Assembly: GCF_011777495.1 (NCBI RefSeq)
Contig: NZ_JAATJS010000002.1
Span: forward strand, 248,001 to 312,000
Reading direction: 5' to 3'
Source of the DNA: Microvirga terricola
GTDB lineage: Bacteria > Pseudomonadota > Alphaproteobacteria > Rhizobiales > Beijerinckiaceae
Length of the DNA: 64,000 nt
Part shown: positions 57,292 to 64,000 of the stretch, piece by piece
How the letters are laid out: every line of letters starts with the position of its first letter
Position numbering within the stretch: position 1 is the stretch's first letter
Program-made: the position numbers and the translations under genes
The notes under the pieces: generated by a model
Databases searched by the model: none
The model's input: only the letters and a program-made list of their open reading frames with translations
Told to the model about the DNA's origin: nothing

Positions 57292-58839
57292 CTAGCCCCA
57301 GAAGGGCTCGACCTTGAGAAGCTTGCCGCAGGCGGCCTCGGCTTCGCGGTGGAGCTTTTTGAGCCGCTGCCCCGAGCGGGCGGGCTTCTCCTCACCGTGG
57401 GAGAGCGCCAGGGCCTCCCCGACCACGATGTCGTTCATCTCGCCCAGGACGTCCTGCAGCTTGCGCAGAAAGCCGAGCAGCGACCGGCGGCGTTTCTTTT
57501 CCGGGCTACCGGGAAACAGGGTGGAGAAAAATTCCGCCCCATAGCGCATCTTCTTGATGCGCATGCGCAGGCGGTGACGCTCGTCGAAGTCCAGCTCCGC
57601 GATGCGCTTCGCGCTTTTGCGAATGCGCTTCCAATGCCGTGTCAGCTCCGTCGCGGCCAGTTCTTCCACGGCCAGCGCGCGGGCGGTGCTGATCGCGCCT
57701 TTGTTGCGGGTCAGCCACTTACCGGACTCGATCCAGGCGGCAGTGTGGAGGATCGCGTCGGTGAAGCGTGGCTTTTCGAGGGTCTGCAAGAGAACCTGGT
57801 AGGCGTCGGAGCGTCGCCGCTCGGCTTCTTTCATCCACTCATCGTTGGGCTTTTCAGGTGTTGTTTTGCGCAGGTCGCCGATGAAGACATCGAGATCGCG
57901 GACAGCGCCAAGCTGCTTTCCCACCCAGCGAAGATCGGACTTGATGGACCGGCTCTCGCGGCTATTGAGCATCTCTTTGAAGAGAATGTTCGCAGCATTG
58001 AGGCGCCGCAATCCGACGCGCATCTGATGCAGTATTTCCGGGTCCTGATCCCGCCGCAGCGTGGCCTCGTTGCGCACCACTTGAGCCAGGCAGGATCGCG
58101 CGATGATCCGAAATGCGTCCGCGCTGGACGTGCCGCGCGGCAGGTCGATGTCCGTGGCGGAGACCGGCTGAATTGCGCGCCTGTCGAGAAGCGCATAGGC
58201 GCGTTCGGATTTCGTGACCGGCGTCAGCCGCAGAGGCGCGGCCTCGGTGAGATCGCGCGCGACCGCAAAAAGATTGGCGGCATCGCCGCTCTTCAGTTCC
58301 AGCTCCAATTCGCAGAAACGCGAGGAGGACTGGCCCGCAGAAACCTTCACTGTGTCGAGGGCGAGTTCGATGACCGTTCCGTTCCGCTCGACCTCATAGG
58401 CCTTCCGGTCGGTATCCACGATGAAGACGGGGTGGATGTTTGCGGCTTGAGATTCGTCGGAGACAAACGGGGCGAGTGGTGTTCCCGCCGCTGCCGCCAT
58501 GTCGAGTTCGCCATTGACGATGCACTGCCATTCGGAGCGATCGAGCGCGAGAGAGCGGTGCTTGCGCTCGGCCTTGATGGTTTGCGTGTATTGACCGTTC
58601 TCGCGGCGGACGCGCACGGAGAGCCCTGCGCGGCGCAGGGCGAAATCGTCTGTATCGTAATAGACCGCATGAAGCGCTCCGCCCCGCGCGGGCAGGGGAA
58701 AGGCGTGCGCGAAGACAGGGTGGCCGAGAAGCGAGGCAATCTTGTCGGAGTCGAGCTCGAGTTTCAGCTCGACCTCACGCGATTTGCCTGCCACGGGCGC
58801 AGCCGCGAGCTTCCTCTTTTTGGGTCGAGCGGGGCTCAT
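57292..58839 (-). CDS. CYTH and CHAD domain protein
   Basis: A 515-residue two-domain protein. The CYTH part begins [19 protein letters not shown] with the ExExK-type motif and [20 protein letters not shown], marking a triphosphate-tunnel metalloenzyme (inorganic triphosphatase-like). The CHAD part (from about residue 225) has [17 protein letters not shown] and [16 protein letters not shown], basic helices that bind polyphosphate granules. A role in polyphosphate or triphosphate metabolism is expected. The ATG at 58839 is chosen; one at 58875 is possible. Confidence 0.92.
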   Translation of the reverse strand: MSPARPKKRKLAAAPVAGKSREVELKLELDSDKIASLLGHPVFAHAFPLPARGGALHAVYYDTDDFALRRAGLSVRVRRENGQYTQTIKAERKHRSLALDRSEWQCIVNGELDMAAAAGTPLAPFVSDESQAANIHPVFIVDTDRKAYEVERNGTVIELALDTVKVSAGQSSSRFCELELELKSGDAANLFAVARDLTEAAPLRLTPVTKSERAYALLDRRAIQPVSATDIDLPRGTSSADAFRIIARSCLAQVVRNEATLRRDQDPEILHQMRVGLRRLNAANILFKEMLNSRESRSIKSDLRWVGKQLGAVRDLDVFIGDLRKTTPEKPNDEWMKEAERRRSDAYQVLLQTLEKPRFTDAILHTAAWIESGKWLTRNKGAISTARALAVEELAATELTRHWKRIRKSAKRIAELDFDERHRLRMRIKKMRYGAEFFSTLFPGSPEKKRRRSLLGFLRKLQDVLGEMNDIVVGEALALSHGEEKPARSGQRLKKLHREAEAACGKLLKVEPFWG

Positions 58840-58940
58840 GCAAAGGAACGTCGGATGATCGCTGTAAGGAATCATATGGGGCGCAAGCCCGATGGCTCAA
58901 TGCGGCTCATCGCGCCTCTGCGTGTGTCGGCAGCGCTGGC

Positions 58941-58969
58941 AAAAAAAATCCCCGGGCTGTCCCGGGGAT
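58941..58969 (-). terminator. Intrinsic terminator of the rpmH-rnpA-yidC operon
   Basis: ATCCCCGGG (58948-58956) pairs with CCCGGGGAT (58961-58969) around a 4-base loop. On the minus strand it is followed by eight T residues (58941-58948), the clearest terminator in the window, 24 bases after the yidC stop. Confidence 0.93.
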
Positions 58970-58992
58970 CTTTCTGTGGCCCTTCAGGTCCG

Positions 58993-60837
58993 TCAGCCCT
59001 TGGCGGGGCTCTTCCGGGAGAAGGTGTTGCGCAGGTTGTCCCAGAGTTCGATCTTCACGCCATTGCGCTTCATGATGAACCCCTGCTGGGTCACGGAGAG
59101 CAGGTTGTTCCAGGCCCAGTAGATCACCAGACCGGCGGGGAACGAGCCGAGCATAAAGGTGAAGATCACCGGCATCCAGGCGAAGACCTGCTTCTGCACC
59201 GGGTCCGGCGGCTCCGGGTTCATCTTCATTTGCAGCCACATGGTGACGCCCATGATGAGCGGCCAGGCGCCGAGCATCAGGAAGTGGCCGATCATCGGCA
59301 CCGCGCCCGGATCGTAGGGGATCAGGCCGAAGAGGTTGAAGACGGAGGTTGGGTCCGGCGCAGCAAGGTCGCGGATCCAGCCGAAGAACGGCGCATGGCG
59401 CATTTCGATGGTGACGAACAGCACCTTGTAGAGCGCGAAGAAGACCGGGATCTGGATCAGCACCGGCCAGCAGCCGGCCACCGGATTGATCTTCTCCTTC
59501 TTGTAAAGCTCCATCAGCGCCTGCTGCTGCTTCATCTTGTCGTCCGCATAGCGCTCGCGGATCGCGGTCATTTCCGGCTGCACCGCCTTCATCTTGGCCA
59601 TGGAGGCGTAAGACTTGTTGGCGAGCGGGAAGAAGATGGCCTTCAGGATGACCGTCACGAGCAGGATCGCGACGCCGAAGTTGCCGAACAACCGGTAGAA
59701 GTAGTCCAGCACCTGGAAGAGCCGCTTGGTGATGAAATAGAAGTAGCCCCAGTCGATCAGGCGATCGAAGTTCTTGATGCCGAGGGAGTCGTGATAGCCG
59801 TCGACGACGGCCACTTCCTTCGCACCGGCGAAGAGGCGTTGCGTCACTTCCGCGGTGCCGCCCGGCTGCAGCGTCAGGTTGCTGCCCAGCATGTTTGCCT
59901 GATAGACGCGGTTGTTGCTCGCATCGCGGGCCGTGAACGAGCCCTGGAAGGGCTGCGCCTGATCAGGGATGACGGCGGCGGCCCAATACTTGTCCGTGAT
60001 GCCGACGAAGCCGCCGGTCACGCCGTCCCACATCTTGCCGACCGCGTTCTGGCCGGGCAGGGCGCTTTCCTTGTCGAGATTGGTGTAGGTGACCTCCTGC
60101 AGGCCCTTGTCGCCGAGGACGCCGATCATGCCTTCATGCAGCACGTAATAGCCGAGGGTGGTCGGCTTTCCGTGGCGGGAGACGAGGCCGTAGGAATTCA
60201 GGGTAACGGGGCTTGCGCCCTTGTTCTCGACCGAATTCTTCACCGTGAACATGAAGTTGTCGTCCACGCTGATCTGGCGGCGGAAGATCAGGCCCTGGCC
60301 GTTGTCCCAGCTCAAGGTAACGGGGGTCGAGGGGGTCAGCGTGGTCTTGTCCGCCGTCCACACCGTGTCGGCGGTCGGCAGGGCGATGCCCGCCTGCGTA
60401 CCGACCCAGCCGAAATCGGCGTAATAGGGGTGCGGGCTGCCGGAGGGAGAGAAGAGGACGATGTTTGGGCTCTTGGGATCGACCGTCTCGCGGTAGTGCT
60501 TCAGCGAAACGTCGTCGATGCGGCCGCCGCGCAGGTTCAGCGAACCGGCGATCGAGGGGGTGTCGATGGCGACGCGCGGCGAGCGGGCGAGGGCCGCCTC
60601 GCGGGTTTCGACGACCGCAGGAGCGGAAGCGTTGGGAACCGTGCCTGGCGCGGCGGGCGTCGGCGCCTGCCCGGCGGTCGGGGCATTCGGGGTCACCTGC
60701 GTGGTCTGCTGGGCCGCTTGCTGCGCGGCCTGCCGCTGTTTCTCCGCCTGCGGCGTGGCGTAGAAATATTGCCAGCCGAGCAGAATCGCCACTGACAGCG
60801 CGATGGCGACGATGAGGTTTTTGCTATCTTCACGCAT
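58993..60837 (-). CDS. yidC: Membrane protein insertase YidC
   Basis: Oxa1-family insertase and chaperone of the inner membrane, 614 residues. An N-terminal anchor ([19 protein letters not shown]) leads through an Ala/Pro/Gln linker to the periplasmic P1 domain, then the five-helix core with [41 protein letters not shown] and [19 protein letters not shown]. The start overlaps the rnpA end by eight bases; the small yidD gene often found between them is absent. Confidence 0.97.
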   Translation of the reverse strand: MREDSKNLIVAIALSVAILLGWQYFYATPQAEKQRQAAQQAAQQTTQVTPNAPTAGQAPTPAAPGTVPNASAPAVVETREAALARSPRVAIDTPSIAGSLNLRGGRIDDVSLKHYRETVDPKSPNIVLFSPSGSPHPYYADFGWVGTQAGIALPTADTVWTADKTTLTPSTPVTLSWDNGQGLIFRRQISVDDNFMFTVKNSVENKGASPVTLNSYGLVSRHGKPTTLGYYVLHEGMIGVLGDKGLQEVTYTNLDKESALPGQNAVGKMWDGVTGGFVGITDKYWAAAVIPDQAQPFQGSFTARDASNNRVYQANMLGSNLTLQPGGTAEVTQRLFAGAKEVAVVDGYHDSLGIKNFDRLIDWGYFYFITKRLFQVLDYFYRLFGNFGVAILLVTVILKAIFFPLANKSYASMAKMKAVQPEMTAIRERYADDKMKQQQALMELYKKEKINPVAGCWPVLIQIPVFFALYKVLFVTIEMRHAPFFGWIRDLAAPDPTSVFNLFGLIPYDPGAVPMIGHFLMLGAWPLIMGVTMWLQMKMNPEPPDPVQKQVFAWMPVIFTFMLGSFPAGLVIYWAWNNLLSVTQQGFIMKRNGVKIELWDNLRNTFSRKSPAKG

Positions 60838-61258
60838 GAGTATGTCCGCGACGCTCGCCGTTGGGGTGAGGTGGGGAGGAAGGACAATCGGAAGGCTTGT
60901 TGCTCTTGGGTTTGGTCACAGTCCGAAGAGCGCGCCTAAGATCGTCGATGAGCAGGTTATAGTCAGCCGTCAGGATGTCGCGCCGTCCAATAATCACGAC
61001 GTCCACATTCACGGCCGCATAGTCTGTGCCTGCCTCCTGGCAGACGCTCCGGAGACGGCGCTTGATGCGGTTGCGCTCCGTGGCATGTCCGACGCGCTTC
61101 GTGACCGTGAGGCCGAAGCGCAGGCCGAGGCCCAGATCGTCCCGCGGACGGCCCTGGACCGTCATCCGCTCCGTATGAAAGCGGCGGCCGGAGGCCGCCG
61201 CAACGAAGTCAGGTCGTTTCGTCAGGCGCCCGATCAAGCGTGCGCGAGGCGCGCGCAT
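60830..61258 (-). CDS. rnpA: Ribonuclease P protein component
   Basis: Basic subunit of RNase P, 142 residues. [16 protein letters not shown] at the N-terminus and [22 protein letters not shown] hold the RNR signature. The ATG at 61258 is chosen from the family N-terminus; an open frame reaching 61420 runs through rpmH in another frame and is not real. AAGG lies about nine bases upstream. It follows rpmH after 20 bases. Confidence 0.95.
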   Translation of the reverse strand: MRAPRARLIGRLTKRPDFVAAASGRRFHTERMTVQGRPRDDLGLGLRFGLTVTKRVGHATERNRIKRRLRSVCQEAGTDYAAVNVDVVIIGRRDILTADYNLLIDDLRRALRTVTKPKSNKPSDCPSSPPHPNGERRGHTHA

Positions 61259-61278
61259 CGGGCTTGCCTTAACGCTGC

Positions 61279-61413
61279 TTACGCCGAAAGGCGCTTGCGG
61301 CCATGGGCGCGGCGAGCGGCAATGACCTTGCGGCCGCCCTTGGTCGCCATGCGCGCACGGAAGCCATGGCGGCGCTTGCGAACCAGCTTGCTCGGTTGAT
61401 ACGTCCTCTTCAC
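61279..61413 (-). CDS. rpmH: 50S ribosomal protein bL34 (GTG start)
   Basis: A 44-residue ribosomal protein. The frame reads [20 protein letters not shown], then a segment with [20 protein letters not shown] and LSA, the full L34 sequence. The start codon is GTG at 61411-61413, with GGAGATGA just upstream; an ATG at 61420 belongs to a different frame. It heads the rpmH-rnpA-yidC operon. Confidence 0.97.
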   Translation of the reverse strand: MKRTYQPSKLVRKRRHGFRARMATKGGRKVIAARRAHGRKRLSA

Positions 61414-61540
61414 GGCTCATCTCCGGTCGAATGGGGCAGCGGTGCCCGAAGGCTCGCGCCCGTCTGAATACTTGGGGTTGCCCCCGAAACTGTCTCTAAA
61501 AAACGATCAGCGCCCGAGAAGAGCGCTGTCAGCTTGCGGG

Positions 61541-61569
61541 CTTATGACGGAAGGATGAGCCAAAGTCAA
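61541..61569 (-). promoter_or_regulatory. Probable promoter of rpmH-rnpA-yidC
   Basis: On the minus strand TTGACT (61564-61569) and CATAAG (61541-61546) are 17 bases apart, and CATAAGCC matches the element upstream of rpmI. It implies a leader of about 120 bases. The gene-free stretch 61414-61757 otherwise shows nothing I can name. Confidence 0.5.
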
Positions 61570-61757
61570 CGCACCCGGCGCCCCCAAGCCCCGCAAAAAG
61601 CGCCTTTACCCCGGGTGCCTCGTCGGCGGCCAAGACCGTTCTTACTTGAAGAGGGGCGCTGCCGCCATCCCTACCGGAATTTGCCTGAGGTCCCACCGAT
61701 TATAGGAACTTTGGCTCCCCGGCCGGGATTGGTCGAATGGGCGTCGAGGGAAGGCGT

Positions 61758-63200
61758 GTGACGGGACCGATCGAGACCGAGGTTTTAACCCCGGACCTCT
61801 GCATCATCGGAGCAGGGGCGGCGGGACTGTCCGTGGCCGCCACGGCGGTGTGGCTCCTCGGGGGCTCGGTCGTTCTCGTCAATAAGGAGCCGATGGGGGA
61901 GGTCAGCCTGAAGTCCGGCTGCGTCCCCTCGCAGGTCCTCATCGCCGCAGCCAAGCGGATGCATGAAGCCCGAGCGGCCAGGGCGTTCTCCAGCGAATCG
62001 ACGGATGATGATCCAGCCGTAGATCTACCTCGCCTCAGGCAGCACGCGATGGACGTTCTCGCCACCCTCGCGCCCATGAACGCGACGGCCCGCTATACCG
62101 CCATGGGCGTCGAGGTCATCCGAGCCGAGGCCCGGTTTCTGGATGCCTCCACGGTCCTTGCCGGAAAGAAGACCATCAAGGCGCGTCGTTTCGTTCTCGC
62201 TACCGGGTCGCGGCCTGTCGTTCCGGATCTTCCGGGACTGGAGAACGTCGCCTGCCTCACCGACGAATCCCTCTTCGATCTCGCGGACAGGCCCGACCAT
62301 CTCGTCGTGGTCGGCGGCAGTGCGAGCGGGGCGGAACTCGCGCAGGCCTATCGCCGCCTCGGCGTTCCGGTCACGCTCATCGAAGCGGGAGCGCGAATCC
62401 TTCGCCATGAGGACCCCGAGCAAGCGGCGGTGATCGAGCGCGCCCTGCGCCGTGAGGGCGTTTGTCTCAAGACCAGTGCAGCTATTGAAAGAATCGAGCC
62501 GCAGCCGACCGGCGGCCTCGTCGTCCACCTCGACGGCGGCAGCACGATTGCGGGCAGTCACCTTTTGGCTGCGACCGGTCGCCGGACGCGGACGGAAGGG
62601 CTGGGGCTGGAGATGGCGGGAATCGAGACTGACTGGTCGGGAATTCTGGTCAATCGGGGCTTCAGGACGACGAATCCCCTCGTCTACGCGATCGGGAGCT
62701 GTGCCAGTGGGCCTGTTGCCCATTCGGTGCAATACGAGGCGGGGCTGGTGATCCGCAATGCCCTGTTCAGAATGCCCGGCTGGCTCGGCCGGACACCCGT
62801 TCCCCGCGTTGTCAGGACCGACCCAGAACTGGCTGCGATCGGCCTGACCGAGACGGAGGCGCGGGCGAAATATCGCTCCATCCGCATCCTGCGCTGGCCG
62901 CTCTCCGCCATCGACCGGGCGCAGATCGAGGGGGCGACTGCGGGCCACGTGAAGGCTATTTTGACGCGTCGGGGGCGGGTTCTCGGCTGCTCCATCACGG
63001 CCCCCCACGCGGGCGAACTCATTATGCCGTGGGCTCTGGCCATGGTGCGGCAATTACCGGTTTCCGATCTCGCCCGTCTCGTCTACCCCTATCCGACTTT
63101 TTCGGAGGCCTCGAAGGGTGCAGCGATGGAATTTCGGAAGCGCTCCGCCCCAAATCCCTGGCTCAAGCGGCTGATCGGCTTGGTTCGCCGATGGGGATAG
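61758..63200 (+). CDS. Dihydrolipoamide-dehydrogenase-like FAD oxidoreductase lacking the redox disulfide
   Basis: A 480-residue flavoprotein of the pyridine nucleotide-disulfide oxidoreductase fold. FAD loop IIGAGAAGLSVAA, NAD loop VVVGGSASGAELAQAY, second FAD motif NPLVYAIGSC and a dimerisation domain are present. The redox pair CxxxxC reads SLKSGC: the first Cys is Ser50. The catalytic His of the HPYPT motif is Tyr443 (YPYPTFSE). Disulfide chemistry is therefore excluded, though electron transfer through FAD is possible. GTG 61758 has GAGGGAAGG upstream; ATG 61737 is the alternative. The kinase gene follows after seven bases. Confidence 0.88.
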   Translation: MTGPIETEVLTPDLCIIGAGAAGLSVAATAVWLLGGSVVLVNKEPMGEVSLKSGCVPSQVLIAAAKRMHEARAARAFSSESTDDDPAVDLPRLRQHAMDVLATLAPMNATARYTAMGVEVIRAEARFLDASTVLAGKKTIKARRFVLATGSRPVVPDLPGLENVACLTDESLFDLADRPDHLVVVGGSASGAELAQAYRRLGVPVTLIEAGARILRHEDPEQAAVIERALRREGVCLKTSAAIERIEPQPTGGLVVHLDGGSTIAGSHLLAATGRRTRTEGLGLEMAGIETDWSGILVNRGFRTTNPLVYAIGSCASGPVAHSVQYEAGLVIRNALFRMPGWLGRTPVPRVVRTDPELAAIGLTETEARAKYRSIRILRWPLSAIDRAQIEGATAGHVKAILTRRGRVLGCSITAPHAGELIMPWALAMVRQLPVSDLARLVYPYPTFSEASKGAAMEFRKRSAPNPWLKRLIGLVRRWG

Positions 63201-63207
63201 GGCAGGC

Positions 63208-64000
63208 ATGAGTGTGACGCAGCCGCAACCGGCTCAAGGGCGTTGGGGGCATTTCGGGCTCTCGGCGCGCCTGCTCCTTTTGACGGTCCTGTTCGTCATG
63301 ATCGCGGAAGTGCTGATCTATGTGCCGTCCATTGCCGATTTCAGGCGGACTTGGCTGAGCGACCGGCTCGCCGCCGCGCGGGTCGCCGCGCTCGTTCTCG
63401 ACGCCGCGCCGGAAGAAAGGCTCTCCGAAGAGCTGGAAATGCGCCTCCTCAACGGGGTCGGCGCCAAGGCCATCGCCCTTCGGGCTGGCGGCAAGCGAAG
63501 CCTGCTCGCCACCGGCGACATGCCGCCCGAGGTCGGAAAGACCGTCGACCTGCGCTATGCCAGCCGGATCGATCTGGTGAGGGATGCGTTCGAGACCCTG
63601 CTCTTTCCCTCCGACAAGCCGATGCGGGTCGTCGGTTGGGGCATGGGCGTGGATTTCGTGGAGCTGATTCTCGACGAGCGGCCGTTGCGGGCTGCGATGC
63701 TGATCTTTTCCCGCAACATCCTGCTCCTCTCGCTCTTCATCTCGGCCATGACGGCGGGGCTGGTCTATCTCGCGCTACAATGGGTGATCGTGCGGCCCGT
63801 GCGGCGATTGACGGGCAACATCACCGACTTTGCCGAGCAACCCGAGGATGCCGCGCGAGTCATCCAGCCTTCGAATCGCGCCGACGAGATCGGGCACGCC
63901 GAGCAGGCGCTCGCGCGGATGGAGCACACGCTCGCGGACGAGCTGCGCCAGAAGCGTCGGCTGGCGCAGCTGGGCCTCGCGGTCAGCAAGATCAATCACG
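63208..64000 (+). CDS. Sensor histidine kinase, N-terminal part (cut by window end)
   Basis: 264 codons of an open frame starting MSVTQPQPAQGRWGHFGLSA. TM1 is about residues 20-42 and TM2 about 170-193, enclosing a 125-residue periplasmic sensor. A HAMP domain (WVIVRPVRRLTGNITDFA to QALARMEHTL, read in parts) leads to LAVSKINH, whose His is the phospho-acceptor of the SKINHDLRN-type H-box known in alphaproteobacteria. The rest lies beyond the window. It begins seven bases after the flavoprotein gene, so the two may form one signalling unit. Confidence 0.9.
   Translation, partial: MSVTQPQPAQGRWGHFGLSARLLLLTVLFVMIAEVLIYVPSIADFRRTWLSDRLAAARVAALVLDAAPEERLSEELEMRLLNGVGAKAIALRAGGKRSLLATGDMPPEVGKTVDLRYASRIDLVRDAFETLLFPSDKPMRVVGWGMGVDFVELILDERPLRAAMLIFSRNILLLSLFISAMTAGLVYLALQWVIVRPVRRLTGNITDFAEQPEDAARVIQPSNRADEIGHAEQALARMEHTLADELRQKRRLAQLGLAVSKINH

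Noticed and set aside
57349..60795. A plus-strand open frame of 1148 codons
   Set aside because: It lies antisense to the CYTH-CHAD and yidC genes, both of which are certain. Its translation is His/Asp/Glu/Arg-rich with no family resemblance, the usual product of GC-rich codon bias on the opposite strand.
61259..61420. A 54-residue N-terminal extension of RnpA from an ATG at 61420
   Set aside because: It reads through rpmH in another frame; the family N-terminus begins at 61258.
61681..61706. TTGCCT and TATAGG ahead of the flavoprotein gene as a promoter
   Set aside because: The spacing is only 14 bases, too short for a normal sigma-70 promoter.

Overview
The window looks like chromosomal core DNA of an alphaproteobacterium, most likely of the order Hyphomicrobiales (Rhizobiales). 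The evidence is a high-GC genome, the order SRP RNA-dnaX-ybaB-recR, the block rpmH-rnpA-yidC-engB-argB, a MoeB-like protein that has lost its zinc cysteines, a DnaX without the usual four-cysteine site, and a histidine kinase whose H-box reads SKINH. Genus cannot be fixed by eye. I saw no tRNA, rRNA, CRISPR array, prophage or intact insertion sequence.

Layout. 1-4.7 kb: the last codons of infC, then rpmI-rplT and pheS-pheT. 4.7-15.1 kb: a MoeB-like gene on the minus strand, then a plus-strand nucleoside uptake and breakdown run: a BMP-type binding protein, ATPase, a VOC protein, two permeases, cdd, purine nucleoside phosphorylase, deoC, deoA and a D-2-hydroxyacid dehydrogenase, many with 4-8 base overlaps. 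15.1-26.0 kb, all minus strand: NlpC/P60 with MarR, leucyl aminopeptidase, phosphohexomutase, a DgoK-like kinase, then upp with homologues of yeast URC4 and URC1 (the URC uracil-degradation route), an unknown gene, and deoB. 26.1-34.6 kb: a Yej-type peptide ABC transporter operon with two binding proteins and two extra small membrane genes. 34.8-39.0 kb: cytochrome c, kdsB, prephenate dehydratase, GNAT, nudC, HIT. 39.1-42.0 kb: SRP RNA, dnaX, ybaB, recR. 42.0-49.8 kb: an HWE-type kinase, dapD, dapE, small membrane proteins, truA, fmt, def. 49.9-54.4 kb: rmuC followed by an accessory patch: a cupin, a second diverged copy of the rmuC 3' end, an RTX-type calcium-binding protein and a second, paralogous cupin. 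54.4-61.4 kb: HAD nucleotidase-like gene, argB, DUF423, engB, CYTH-CHAD, yidC, rnpA, and rpmH (44 codons, GTG start). 61.7-64.0 kb: a dihydrolipoamide-dehydrogenase-like flavoprotein without its redox residues, and a histidine kinase cut by the window end at its phospho-accepting His.

How it works together. Between 5.6 and 26 kb the genes can import nucleosides, deaminate cytidine, phosphorolyse purine and pyrimidine nucleosides, move the pentose phosphate through DeoB and DeoC into central metabolism, and then take free uracil through Upp, URC1 and URC4 to open the ring. This joins salvage and catabolism in one neighbourhood and is the most interesting metabolic feature here. The second point of interest is the 51-54.4 kb patch, which shows a clear recombination scar.
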